Shown: positions 1-11,249, numbered from the stretch's first letter. The stretch: 38,463 bases of DNA from Gnetum montanum (GCA_015680685.1 MNCI01004656.1:2150907-2189369), one strand, 5' to 3'. Notes: generated from the letters alone by a model not told the origin. Translations and numbers: made by a program.

Positions 1-905
1 TGAGGTCATACAAGAAAACTCTAATTCCTTTGAAGTGAATAGTTGTAGTCATTTATTGTAGCACTCTATTATCTATTACCTAAGAATATTATAGAGTAAG
101 TGCCACTATGACTAGTTATATGAAGTGGATGTAAATAGAGGATTACTTGAAGAGGTAGGTTCTTATCATTGTTGAAAAGAAACCTTCTTTTAAGCTTTAG
201 AGAGTTTCATGGGTGCATTAGAAACATTTTATTTTAACCTATTTAAAAATGATTCATTGTTTTGATGAATGAAAATAATAATCCTCACTTAGAAAGATGG
301 GAAATATTGGCTAGATAATTGACTTGGAGTGGGTGAAGGATACTTTGAAGTTCAACAAAGTAATATGGAATAGATGAGAGTAGGAAAGATGAATTAGTTG
401 GGATAACATGAATGTTGCTTCAGGGTTGTTGTAAGTTAGAATGATGAGGTTGGAAAGTAGGAGTAGCATATTGGAAATATATGAATGAGTGAAAAAAATG
501 AAGATGTTAGTTACCAAAGGTTGTATTAATGCAATATTACATATGAGAAGAGTGAATTTGTGGTGATGAAGAAATGGTATAATCTAACTAGCAAATCACA
601 TATGGCTTATTGGATGGTGAGGATTATTAGTTATGATCTTTATAGTCTAATCAATAGATAATTTACGAATCCTTTGATGGAGGATAGTAAGCATTGTGTT
701 CTATCTTAAAAGTTGTAATAATGTCACTTGTTCTCAAAGGAACTTGAAAATTTTTGATTATCTCGATGCATTGAGGATAGTTCATTTTCCACAATAATCT
801 TATCTTTATCTATGAGATCTTGTATTCCATATTTCAAATTCTTGTAGTTATCTATGCCATGACCAACAATCTCTTGATAATAGTAGTATTTCATGTAGTC
901 ATACC
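1..905 (-). pseudogene. Ty3/gypsy gag remnant (nucleocapsid-like region and linker)
   Basis: The minus strand of about 730-905 reads as a degenerate gypsy gag segment with the pattern YYQEIVGHGIDNYKNLK followed by IQDLIDKDK. This matches the usual 'YH...H.T..CR.LK..I..LI' stretch near the end of plant gypsy gag proteins. The same segment occurs at about 18130-18260 on the minus strand (FYYHDIAEHDTNNYRNLK), so both are copies of one family. The minus strand of 280-520 is a hydrophobic, Ser/Pro/Thr-rich open stretch in the position of the gag-protease linker seen at 17719-17919. Frames are broken and no protease core could be read before the window edge. The element continues left of the window. 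The family call is good; the exact limits are not. Confidence 0.55.
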
Positions 906-2833
906 ACTTAAGACATGATAGTTAAGAAAACAATATGTGATCTTACACAAGAGTTAAAGATCATCTATGCACCTTGGTAATAGATATGAAGTTATAAAAT
1001 ATCATGGAGAAATCATGATAGCATCGTAAAAGAAGTGAAGCCTACAAAAAATCATAATGCTACTAGGTTAATGAAATATGTATGAAAATATATGGACTAA
1101 ATGGAAAATTGTGTAAATATAGAAGAAATATAGAAACATAAGTTCACACATGAAATAACTGAAGATCAAACCCACAAGAACCAAGTCTAAAAATAGATGA
1201 AAATGCTCATAGAGAAGTGCGTAAATCAAATCCATTTGATAGTTATAGCCAAGAACTAGTAAAATGAAAACATAGTCTTATTAGTTATACAGATAATAGA
1301 ACAAGAGTCTATTAGGAGGATAGATAACTAGAAGTTATTTCATGAAGGAATACAGAAAATACAATTGAACCTACAACAAAGGGAGGAAACTATGTAATAT
1401 AAAAATTCCTAAGGTGAAGAACATTTAATCATGACTTTGGTAGATGAGGACATCAAAAATAAATTATATATATAGGAAATATCATTATATATTATCATTG
1501 TACAAGACCATCATGAGAAGTGACATGCTTCTAACTAGAATTTTTTAGAGGGGACATAATTTTCGTTAAGAGGAGGAATGAAGAAGTAATCAATCAATAG
1601 AATTAAATCATAGAGTTCTCGATAGAGAACCAAATATAAAAGCAACAAAAACCATAGCTAGGTCACATAAGATTGTATGTAAGAATGTAACAATGATGAA
1701 GCCCACAAAATAATAAAAAATTCCATTAGAAGAATCAAAACAATAGTTTCCATGAACGTGAAAAACCTAGATTTATTCATACATATAATTGATAAAATCA
1801 CATCTAGCTCTTCATAGGAGTGAACGATCAAAAAGGACTCATGTAGCAAACTCTATTTTGTTGGGACAAAGCTAGGATGATGATGATGATGATATAATTA
1901 ATAAAATAATCATGTAGAACCAGTAGAAATATTATTATGTTTGTATTAACAATCCTAGTATGTATAATATATAATACCTTGAAAATAATACAACATATTT
2001 TAAGTGGTCAAGGTGAAAATTCATAAAACAAATGACATTTAAAATTAAAAGATAACATTAAAGGCCCTTTCTTAAAGAAATATTAGGATCACAACATCTC
2101 AGTTTATTTAAGATCTTAGGGTACATAAATAATTCAAAGAATAATAACTTGAAAATCATTTTAATATAAGAAAAATACAAAGCTTTCAATGGAATTTAAC
2201 AAGAATAATCCCAAAGAAGAAGTTCATGAGTAAGCCAAAATATGTTTAGAATGAACATTAGCTTAAAGTGGTATATAGAATTAAACCTTGAGTGAATCCA
2301 AGTATGGAATGATGTCAATATACTTAAAGAACACAAGCTGAGAATTCAAACCTTAACTCTCCAATATTAATCTAAGATGGGAATCCTTATTAGTTATCTT
2401 AAATTAATACAAGTTTACTTAGCTTAAATGAAAATAAAAATAAAACATCATTGTTTATTACTTACCAATAGAAAACATAAAAACATTCATGGACACAAAA
2501 CACTTAGGCCAAAGGACTTGATGCCCTGGCTTTTTTATACTTTCTTTAGGTCTTTTCTTAATTCACTCACTTCAAAGCTTTCAAAAGCATTAAAATGGCT
2601 CTCAATGACCTTAATAGTGTCAAAGACTCTTTCCATATATCTCACAAAGACTCTAAAAAGGATACAACTACTATTGTTGGTCCTCAATTTATAGGTCATA
2701 GAATTTGATTATTGTTTCCCCCTTTATTTCATTGTCATTTATGTTTTTAAAATTCAAAAATACAAGATTATAACTAAGGTTTAAGTCTTATATCACCTAT
2801 AATTTTTATCATGCAACTAGTTGCAAGCCACAG
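906..2833. other. AT-rich intergenic stretch, no gene recognised
   Basis: Both strands are dense in stop codons. Short open frames (for example 1658-1849 minus and 2428-2694 plus) show no family pattern. The only structure I see is a short GAT run at about 1877-1892. Part of this may be further decayed retroelement belonging to the gag remnant on its left, but I cannot show that. Confidence 0.5.
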
Positions 2834-2844
2834 CTATATTACAA
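2834..2844. repeat. Target-site duplication, left copy (SINE-like element)
   Basis: CTATATTACAA, identical to 3017-3027, flanks the SINE-like insert on its left. Confidence 0.65.
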
Positions 2845-3016
2845 TTAAAATAATGAGGTGTTAGCCTAATAGCAAGATACTTGATTTTGAAGCTCTAGGT
2901 CATGGGTTCAATTTTGGTGGACAATGCTGAGTTATATAAAGTTTTAATTAGACTATATATATATATATGGGACTGTACCTATGTTTTACTTATTTCAAGT
3001 TCCAACACCCCCATAA
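2845..3016 (+). mobile_element. tRNA-derived SINE-like element
   Basis: The sequence from about 2868 contains an A-box-like TAGCCTAATAGC. About 35 bases later comes GGTCATGGGTTCAATTTTGG, which resembles a RNA polymerase III B box (GGTTCAANN) in the setting typical of plant SINEs. An AT-rich body with a (TA)n run and a C-rich tail (CCAACACCCCC) follow. The block is bracketed by the perfect 11-bp direct repeat CTATATTACAA, as expected for target-primed insertion. It has no coding capacity. SINEs depend on LINE enzymes, and a LINE remnant lies in this window, though no link between them is shown. Boxes and repeat are read directly; the SINE call is an inference, since a decayed tRNA gene would not explain the flanking duplication. 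Confidence 0.62.
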
Positions 3017-3027
3017 CTATATTACAA
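3017..3027. repeat. Target-site duplication, right copy (SINE-like element)
   Basis: CTATATTACAA, identical to 2834-2844. Eleven bases is within the range normal for LINE-mobilised elements. Confidence 0.65.
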
Positions 3028-5190
3028 CTCACTTAAAATAGAAAGTAGAAATAGGCTTCTTTACCTATGTGACGTGATTGCAAGTTCCATTTACCTCACA
3101 ACTTGAAACTAAAACTTTAATTTAGTGTGAATGCACTATAATTCATATAAACCTTTCACTCATCTAGAAACTAACTATGGTTTGCAATTTACCTTGTTTT
3201 TTGAGTCAAAAAAGCTTAAACATCAACTAGATCATAGAGTATGAAGAGGCTACAAGTCATAAATTATTAATCACATCTTATCATAGCTAATTGTGGTAAA
3301 ATTATGAGTTGTATTCTAGTTGCAATGGATTAACAAATACAAAAAATGAAGTGTTGCTTGTATGTTACAAGTTGTATGTAGCAACAAAAAATAATCACAC
3401 AACAAAAATAATGAATTTCATTACATCTAGCTCGCAATTATTTTTCCAATATGATTTTATAACTCAAAATAGATCCAATTTCAAGACATAGACTCATAAG
3501 AATTAATTCTACACTTGAAGATATTATAATTATAATGCTTAGTGAAGGAGCAGTTGTTGCTATATCATTTACTCATATGCAAAGAAGATAAGAGTGTGCA
3601 CTTGATGTAAGATAATGCTTAATTAAAATAAAGGTAAAACACCAAAGAAATAAATCAAAATATGATTTGTATATAAGAATAAAGAAGTGTATCTAAGATT
3701 TGGGTATTAGTATTAATCTATTTGTAAGATTTTACTATTAGTAATAATTTAGCTTTTACTCATCCATTGCCCTCCCCGAACTCCACTATAGTGATAAGAG
3801 AATTAAGCTTTCAAGTGATGATCCTTTATATAGGTAATCCCATGTAGTTAGGATAAGGAAAGGATGCAAATTAGCCATGTTGCTATTCACATGATTTATG
3901 TGATAGATTTGGTTCTAGCACATATAAATATCCTTTTGATAGTATAGTAGTAGCGTTGAAGTGTTACAATGTTGTAGTAAGTGTGGGATCCATCAAATCA
4001 TTTGTGTATACATAGATAACTTGAATTGAGGTCATTGATCCTTTTTTTGTCGAAATGATTCACTTTTTAGTTACAATTTATCTAGTGATTTGAAGATATT
4101 ATGGAATTTTCTCTATTTATCCTAATACTTTATCACTATTTTCAATTTATCATAAATAATCATATATGAAATTTTAGTAATCAATCCTCACATCACAAAT
4201 TCCATAATTTATGGCAAGCAAAGAAAAATCCACCCTATTTCATTACACTGCCACCACACTATTAGCAATGTGGTAAGACAAATAAGATGTGGAATCTTAT
4301 CAACTAGTTTTGGCTAAGGATAATAAGCTTATAAAGTTATTCTTATATTGCAAAATGAAAAAATAATTTTTTATTGTCATGCCTCCCAACTACTTTATCA
4401 TCTACTTGTATTTTTCATTTTTCTAAAAGATATACATGGACTTTTTCTTATTTCTTCAACATTAATTTGCCTTAGTGGCATCAATTGCTTCTTTTACAAA
4501 TTTGATTTGCCTACATATATATAGTCAAATAATGGGGCCACAATGAAATATAATAGGACAAGCGTATTTTATGAAACATTAGGGTAGAAATTCAAGAGAC
4601 ATGAGAGATTGTCTTTATTCTCTAATTATATCTACCCATCAATCTTTAATTAAAGTAAAAATAATAGAATTTTCTATTGTGTCTTATGTGGCATAATAAT
4701 TCAAATATAAATTACATAGCTTTGGTTCCTATTTTACAAAAAAAGCTATTTTGGCTTCACTTGATCCTAAGTTTCTCTTGAGATTTGATCTTTGACTATG
4801 TGCATTTAGTATATTTCCATATGTAAATATGACCATCTATTACCTTGAATTTGGGTTTGTTATATTCATTTCTTTGTCTTGCTTCTAATCCTCAATATGG
4901 GTATTTGGAACAAGTGGAATAAAAGTTTCCAAAGTACATACTTAACCAACAGAAAATTTATAAATTTTAATATTTCAAACCAATTAAAACTAAACACATG
5001 CATAAATATATGTGTATTGCATAGTTTTTAAAACTAGTCTCGACATCAACTTTTACAACATCCAAATAGATTNTCCACCCAAGATAATGTAATGTAAACC
5101 ATTCAGAAAATAGATACCACTACAAAGATTCTACACTTCTGCTATCCTATGGTAACCCACAAAACCTGCAAGCTCACCCAGGCTTGTAGA
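3028..5190. other. AT-rich stretch, no gene recognised
   Basis: No open frame here shows a recognisable protein pattern on either strand. There is one ambiguous base (N) at 5073. I see no repeat shared with the rest of the window. Confidence 0.5.
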
Positions 5191-5308
5191 AAATGCTGTC
5201 GAAGATGCCTAACAGAATACTAATTGCTGTCCCACTGCTATTTATTGTTTACTGTGCAGTTTTGCAATTTCATATATATTTGTTGGAGTTGATATCAAGA
5301 AACAGAAA

Positions 5309-5614
5309 CCATCAAACAGGGTTGAAAATAAGAAAGCAAATTTGGTCCTTCAATTTGTCGTTTGCGTGGGTAAAACCTTCCCCATTGGCATAGACAAACT
5401 GACAGGCTCTAGTCATCTCCAGCACTACTTTCTTGGTAGACATTTCAATTTCATCATCGTTGTTGTCATCTTCTTCTTTTGCAAGATAAGACACTGCCAT
5501 TTGCTTTACATGTTCCCTAAGCAACACCTTCAAATGCACCAATGCATCTTCTGTGTTGCACCCTGGATGCTCTTTTAGCCAGCACTCCACTGCCGATAAA
5601 CCTTGCTCACACTC
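5309..5614 (-). pseudogene. Terpene synthase last exon
   Basis: 102 codons including a TGA stop. It reads ECEQGLSAVECWLKEHPG, then CNTEDALVHLK and later EMTRACQFVYANGEGF, ending IFNPV. This follows the family order: 'G..sSvecYmkE.pg.t.eeA..hi' after the NSE/DTE motif, then the 'mar..q..Y..gDgf' helix and the short C-terminal tail. The exon itself is open and intact. The preceding 84-base intron has no stop codon, so a longer open frame runs through it; that frame should not be taken as one protein. Confidence 0.78.
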
Positions 5615-5698
5615 CTGAAAATTAGTAACGAAGAAACCGTTAAAATATTGAGTCAGGTAAAATATAAATCTAGCTTCCCCAAATGTTTTTTCACTCAC

Positions 5699-5953
5699 CT
5701 CAGAATCTTGTATATTGTCATGAAGCCTGCAACTTCTTCCACATATTTCATCGAACTTGGTCATACATGGAGTTGGCTGTTGCAGGACTTGAGTGGGTAA
5801 CGAGTCACATATCAAAAGTTTTCCAGTAAAATAGACAGTCCAAATTGCTATGCTCATAGCACCATTTCTAAGCTACTCCTCCACCGTCGACACGTATCCA
5901 GCACTGTCCCTCCATGCTAGTTCCTCTTCATAAGATTCCACCAATTGCAGCCA
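5699..5953 (-). pseudogene. Terpene synthase penultimate exon with in-frame stop
   Basis: The exon starts after acceptor TTTTTAG with codons for WLQLVESYEEELAWRDSAGY, close to the family's 'W..L...YL.EA.W...GY.P...EY' helix pair. It is exactly 85 codons long and in phase 0. Codon 27 is TAG where relatives usually have Tyr in 'EEY', so a single base change would explain it. The exon ends with LHDNIQDSE, at the place of the second metal-binding (NSE/DTE) motif, then donor GTGAGT at 5698-5693. The intron is 84 bases and closes with TTTTCAG. Confidence 0.78.
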
Positions 5954-6378
5954 CTAAAAAGGATTTGTCAGAAAGCAAAGGTGTTAGATGAACGAAAACC
6001 AAATTTAAGAAGGTATATGAATAGAATCTGTGGAATATCGACATGTTTGTTAGTACTTAGTACGGTACAGATAATCCTTGGTCTTTACCATTTTGGGACG
6101 ATAGTTTTCAACATGTCTACAATGTATAATTTCAAAATGAAATTATACCCCAGATTTAAGTTCAAGTTTAATTAACATAGACAATAAACACCGCATCCAT
6201 GCATGATTTGCTTCATAGATGTTAATGGAAGTTTGTGCTTCCCATCTTGGACTGTTTATATACCACGGATATTTCAAAGCGTGTTTCACCTGATTGTAGT
6301 TAATAATCAGAAATCATTTACGATACAGAAATATGAACTAGGGATACTTTGCAGGACCCAACAGGGTAAATTAGTTAC

Positions 6379-6607
6379 CTCGTCTACTAAATAGCAAGTA
6401 TATTCGATGGATGTTTGTGATTCGCGAGAGAGCCACGAAGTTAACAAGTGAATAGAGTAATCCTTAGCCTCTTGCAAAATGTTTTCTCCTAGATGCTGCA
6501 AGGAGATTAAGCATTCTTTTTATCCTTTGCATGTGGTCTTCTCCATCAACGTTAGTTTCTGTGTCTAAAAAGATTCCATTTCCATGTCTAAATTTGTGAA
6601 ACATCTC
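6379..6607 (-). pseudogene. Terpene synthase beta-domain exon, frameshifted
   Basis: After a plausible acceptor (ATAACAG) the exon reads EMFHKFRHGNGIF, then a run ending MLNLLAAS. A one-base frame change near 6500 then gives HLGENILQEAKDYS. Functional relatives have the order '.F..F...G.F', 'ML.LYEA..L...GE.IL.EA..F', so the whole pattern is present across two frames. The exon ends GAC GAG followed by GTAACT, a usable donor. This domain packs against the catalytic domain and is not itself catalytic in class I enzymes. The next exons of the family are missing downstream on this strand. Confidence 0.72.
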
Positions 6608-6716
6608 TGTTATAGTTTCAGGTGTATTAGTTTAAAAATTAAGAAGGAAAACTTTTTAAGAAAATTGTTACAACTTGATTAATTTGTAGGTTAAACATAA
6701 AGTAATATTATGATAT

Positions 6717-6721
6717 CTATG
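6717..6721. repeat. Target-site duplication, left (CTATG)
   Basis: CTATG directly before TGTTATGG. It is identical to 10010-10014. Confidence 0.8.
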
Positions 6722-8121
6722 TGTTATGGCCAAAGTTGCCCATGCTATCGCATGGGGCCATGATCAACAAAACTATCCTATAAAATCATATACCATTTCA
6801 CCAAGCAATGCCAACATGTGAGAAGGTGGACCGACATGTGAAAAGGTGAAACATCACTAATAGGTGGTTATAAAGTAGAGGACCTTCTCACTATCTAACA
6901 TTGTGGGCTAGCCTTTCACTCATCAAAGCCAACCTCTCTCTCACATTAGGAGCTAGCCTCTTTCTCATTGGGGCCTACCTCTCTCTCATCAAGGTCCAAC
7001 CTCTCTTCTCTCTAGTGATGCATGTGGCAAATAGAACAACATGTGCGTTAGGAAACAGAGGCTGAAAATGACATGTCTATAGCATATAGAATAGATAGCA
7101 ATGACATCTCTCTTTCTCTCTCTCCCTCTTTTAGTAGTGCCAAGGCAATGTCAGAGAATGAGGGATTAGTAGACAACCTCCCTCTCTCTATAGATTCAAA
7201 TCGGCAACTGTAGCAAGGTTCTCTATTCTTCCTCTTTTTGACAATGGTGAACTTGCAATAGGTGGCCTCCCTAGGTTTTTTGCCACCATCGGTAGGTTGT
7301 GTGGTAGGTGATAGTGAGGCACATGGTGGTGGAACACTAGACAGATTTCTCTCTTCCTCTTTTAGTAGTGCCATGGTGATGTCAGAGGATAAGGAATCAG
7401 TAGACAACCACCCTCTCTATGTAGATACAAAATGGCAACTACAGTAGGGTTCTCTCTTCTTCTTCTCTTTGGCAATGGGGGAGCTACAATAAGCAGCCTT
7501 TCTACGTTTTCTGCCACCAACGGTAGGTTGTCTGGTAGGCAGTAACAAGGTGTGTGATGGTGGAACACTGAATAGATCTCTCTCTCATTTTTCTTTTTAG
7601 ATGATAGTTGGGACAGTGGTTGCAAGTGTGCACAGTAGCATACAGGAAGTGACTCACTACGATAGTCCCTAACTAGGTAGTCTCTTCTTCTCAGCAACTT
7701 TCTTGTTTCATTTTTCTTTCTCCTCATCTGCCAATAGTACATGATTCTAGTAGGTGATCTCTCTTGACAGCGTGGGATCAAAATTTTCTCTATTCCTCTT
7801 CAGGGGATTCATTGCAATCTTCTTGCCTAGCAGTGGACACCATTGGTAGCGATGGACTAATAACATCAGTAAGACCAAGAAAACTTAAAGTTTCTTGCTA
7901 CCTACTAAGTTTTCAGGAAGTCTTGAATTTCAAAATAGTTGTTCAAGTTAAATTCTCCAAGCATTTTAGTTTAATTTATTTTGTTTTGAAGCGTCACATA
8001 GCCCTCTATAGTTGAGACTATTCTTAGGTTTCTGTACCCATACAGGAAGCACCCTAGGCAATAGTCTCCTCAAACGAGTTTTTTCGTAGGTGTTGGTGTG
8101 ACCAAAATTTATGTATAAACA
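6722..8121 (+). repeat. 5' LTR of the 6722-10009 element
   Basis: Begins TGTTATGGCCAAAG and ends TGTATAAACA. It contains CTCTCTC-rich short repeats (about 6900-7020), two tandem modules of about 231 bp and a possible TATA-like TTATAAAGTAG near 6867. It is about 77 bp shorter than the other LTR, mostly through differences at 6830-6960. Confidence 0.85.
7120..7590. repeat. Tandem modules inside the first LTR (period about 231 bp)
   Basis: TTAGTAGTGCC occurs at 7131 and again at 7362. Each is followed by the same series of landmarks: a GTAGACAACC block, a GGTTCTCT block, GGTAGGTTGT and GGTGGTGGAACACT. The second LTR has the same pair starting at about 9016 and 9249, so the duplication is older than this insertion. 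Confidence 0.8.
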
Positions 8122-8532
8122 CCCTTTCTAGCACTAGAAGGAGGGCCTTTCTCCCACATTTTGTTTATTAGCTCTTCTTGCCATTATCTTATGGCTATTT
8201 TGTTTTTTAATCCAGTCTCAAATCCTGTTGAATTTCCTTTAAGAAAAACCTTTATCTTCAAACCCTTTAATTTTTTCCTCTTTTTATGCTTCCCATTTTC
8301 TAAAAATTGTTATTACTGAAACCTTTTTGTTATAACCCTTGTTTTATAGTTCCATTTTGAATTTCTAATTTTGGGGGTCTTCACCTGAGTCCTAACTTGG
8401 GTGAGGTGGTTTTATTATTCAATTTTAAATTTATTTTTCTAAAATTTTTCTTATTTTATTATTTTCCTTTTAAGATTTCATGGTTTTTGTTGCTTCTTGC
8501 ACTTGTATGCAATTTGTTCTTTGGGGGCTAAG
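8122..8532 (+). other. Internal region of the 6722-10009 element, non-coding
   Basis: 411 bp, T-rich, with no open frame of note. It starts right after the first LTR with a small inverted repeat around TTCTAGCACTAGAA and ends in a purine-rich tract with five G's that can serve as polypurine tract. No gag, protease or pol pattern is present. Confidence 0.75.
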
Positions 8533-10009
8533 TGTTGTGGCCAACCTTGTCCATGCTATCGCATAGGACCATGATCAATAAAACTATCGTATAAAATCAT
8601 ATATCATTTCACCAAGAAATGTCGACGTGCATGAAGGTGGATTGACATGTGGAAAAATGACTCTACATGTGAGAAGGTGGACCAACATATGGGAAGGTGA
8701 AACATCACTAGCAGGTAGCTATAAAGTAGAAAATGAAGACGATGTCAAGAGATAAGGGGAAGTGGGTGGTCTCCTTTTTCTCTCAAATTAGGGCCTAGCC
8801 TCTCTCTCATCAGAGCCAACCTCTCTCTCACATTGGGAGCCAGCCTCTCTCTTGTTGGGGCCTACCTCTCTCTCATCAAGGTCAAACCTATCTTCTCTCC
8901 AATAATTCATGTGGGAAATAGAATAGCATGTGCACTAGGAGATAGAGGCTATGAACAACATGTTTGCAGCACATCGAATAGATAGCAATGAAATCTCTCT
9001 CTCTCTCTCCCTCTTTTAGTAGTACTAGGGTAGCGTCAGAGGACGAGGAATTAGTAGACAACCTCCCTCTCTCTATAGATCCAAATTGGTGACTGTAGTA
9101 GGGTTCTCTCTTCTTCCTCTCTTTTACAATGGTGAAGCTATAATAGGTAGCCTCCTTAAGTCTTCTACCACCACTGGCATATTGTGTGGTAGGTGACAAC
9201 AAGGCATGTGGTGGTGGAACACTATAAAAACCTCTCTCTCTCCCTCATTTAGTAGTGCCAGGGTAGTATAAGAGGATAATGGATCAATAGGAAACCCCCC
9301 TTTCTCTATAGATCCAAATTGATAACTGCAATAGGAATCTCTCTTCTTCTTCTCTTCAGCAATGGTGAAGCTGTAATAGGTGGCCTCCTTAGGTTTTCTT
9401 CCACCAGTGGTAGGTTGTGTGGTAGGCACTAGTAAGGTGTGTGGTAATGAAACACTAGACAGATCTCTCTTTCATTTTTATTTTTAGAAAACATGTGGGA
9501 TAGTGGTTGCAAGTGTGCATAGTAGCATACAGAAAGTGACTCACTACAATAGTCCTTGACCAGGCCATCTCTTCTTCCCAGTGGCTTTCTTGTTTCATTT
9601 TTCTTTCTTCTCATCTTCCAATAGCAGACGATGCTAGCAGGTGGTCTCTCTTGGTGGCATGGGATCTAGCTTTCTCTCTATCCCTCTTTAAGTGATAGTT
9701 GTGGTCTTGCTACCCAGCAGTGGATACCATTGGTAGTGATGGAGCGGCAACATTAGCGGGACCAAGGAAAATTTAAATTTTCTTGCTACCTATTATGTTT
9801 TCATAAAGCCTTGAATTTCAAGATAGTTGTTCAATTTTAATTCTCCCAACTTTTCAATTTAATTTATTTTGTTTTGAAGCATCACATGGCCCTCTCTAGC
9901 TGAGAGTATTCCCATCTTTCAGTACCCATATTAGAGGCACCCTAAGGAATAGTCTTCTCAAACGAGTTTTTTCTTAGGTGTTGATGTGACCAAAATTTAT
10001 GCATCAACA
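8533..10009 (+). repeat. 3' LTR of the 6722-10009 element
   Basis: Begins TGTTGTGGCCAACC and ends TGCATCAACA. It aligns with 6722-8121 along its length, including the pair of tandem modules (here about 233 bp apart) and the closing ACGAGTTTTTTC...GGTGTTG.TGTGACC stretch. Confidence 0.85.
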
Positions 10010-10014
10010 CTATG
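10010..10014. repeat. Target-site duplication, right (CTATG)
   Basis: CTATG directly after CATCAACA. It is identical to 6717-6721 and is the usual length for LTR retrotransposon integration. Confidence 0.8.
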
Positions 10015-11249
10015 AAGGTGTAGTAGTTTAAAAGATAAAGTTGTAGTACTGAAGTCAAGCCTAACAGGTGCTTTTTGATATCCTTTACCATATTTTCACA
10101 AGTTACAAGGTATGAACATGCCTATAAATAAAAGTAGTAGCCAATGGGACTGGACTAGTTAATAAAGTTAGTAAAACATGTAAACATCAACGAGTGGAGG
10201 TAACCTACTAGGAAAGGGTAGTTGAGCGACTATATAAACTCATGGTTCCAAGTGTTACCTAGAAAATCAAGGAAATGTCCTAAAGGTGCCTTAGTTTTAT
10301 GACTATTCTCTAACAAAGATATAAAAGCCATTACACAGTATAGGTTTGTAGAGTAGAGATACTGCTTTGCCAAATCTTTGAATCTCTGAGCACAAGTTTG
10401 TGATGATGCCAAGTCCTAGAGTTTAGATCATAGAAAGAAAAAGCAAAGAAATGAAAAATTGCTATGGAACTCTAAGATGAGGCAAAAATCCTCTAGTACT
10501 CATAGAGTGAGAAGAAATAAAGGATGAAACTTCACCTAGCCAGGTTCAAATTGCAAGGATTAACTACTATTTATTACATGGTGGTGGATACAATAATCCT
10601 AACTTTAAGTAGTAGAAACAAATTTTCAAAGTCTGGAAAATAAAAAAAATACACCTTGTGCTCTTGGAATGGAGAGTTGTTTTATTGATGGAAGCCACAA
10701 CCACCAATGACAAAAACATCATGATCAAAAAAAGCAAAGAAGATAGAAACAGTGATCGTAATTTGTAAAAAAACGTGTGAAACAGAAGCACCTTCTTTCA
10801 TTTGAAGGGAATTGAAAGTGAGTGTTTGCATTTATAAAACCAATTAGTTTGTTGTAAGACACGATAAGAATTCAAGTGAGTGTCTACCTTTATAAAATAA
10901 TTATTTTGTATTGTTGGGTAAGAAAGAAATAGGGTAGATTCATGTACCCTTTGATGGGATACTCTGGGAGGTTTACAAAGGAACAAAACACTAACACGAT
11001 AAAATGATAAAATTGGAACTATACTAGGTTATCATGCATATAAGTTGAGAAGACATTCATCTTCCATGTTAATTTTACTTGGATTTATTGATACTTATAT
11101 TGATATTTTTTGGCATAGTTTTATTTATTTAATACATTTTTTAGGTGTATAGAGACATGTTAAAATATGATTTCACTTTCATTAACATATAAGTATAGTA
11201 TAATAGTAGAAATGCACCAAAGAAAAGTGAAACTTTAGCAAAACATAAA
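10015..11249. other. Unassigned AT-rich stretch
   Basis: No recognised gene. Short minus-strand open frames at 10230-10412, 10567-10791 and 10798-10986 have no family pattern. The stretch lies beyond the 3' side of the LINE remnant on its right and may include LINE 3' sequence, but I see no clear poly(A) end. Confidence 0.4.

Larger units (their letters stand above)
5309..6607 (-). pseudogene. Plant terpene synthase pseudogene (internally deleted)
   Basis: Three exon-like blocks on the minus strand together look like a plant terpene synthase. The blocks are about 6606-6379 (beta-domain helices), 5953-5699 and 5614-5309 (end of the class I alpha domain). Functional enzymes of this family convert prenyl diphosphates to terpenes using a DDxxD motif and an NSE/DTE motif that bind magnesium. 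Between 5953 and 6379, where several exons including DDxxD should lie, no matching sequence is seen, so the catalytic centre is missing. The beta exon has a frameshift near 6500 and the middle exon has an in-frame TAG at 5873-5875. Splice borders are still good. The C-terminal half resembles class I enzymes of conifer type. I am confident in the family, less so in subfamily. It cannot encode a working enzyme. Confidence 0.8.
6722..10009 (+). mobile_element. Non-autonomous LTR retrotransposon, long LTRs and very short internal region
   Basis: Two direct repeats of 1400 and 1477 bp, both starting TGTT(A/G)TGGCCAA and ending AACA, enclose only 411 bp. The perfect 5-bp duplication CTATG on both sides shows that the whole unit inserted as one. 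The internal region has no coding capacity. A G-rich tract TTTGGGGGCTAAG sits just before the second LTR and resembles the polypurine tract of plant gypsy elements, which suggests plus orientation. A convincing tRNA primer site after the first LTR is not visible. LTR divergence is easily seen by eye, so the insertion is old. It must have relied on proteins from a related element. The long-LTR/short-internal ratio fits neither the TRIM nor the LARD size class. Confidence 0.85.

Noticed and set aside
5312-5857. A single 181-residue protein on the minus strand
   Set aside because: The frame runs through an 84-base intron that happens to have no stop. Splice sites and terpene synthase similarity on both sides show it is two exons.
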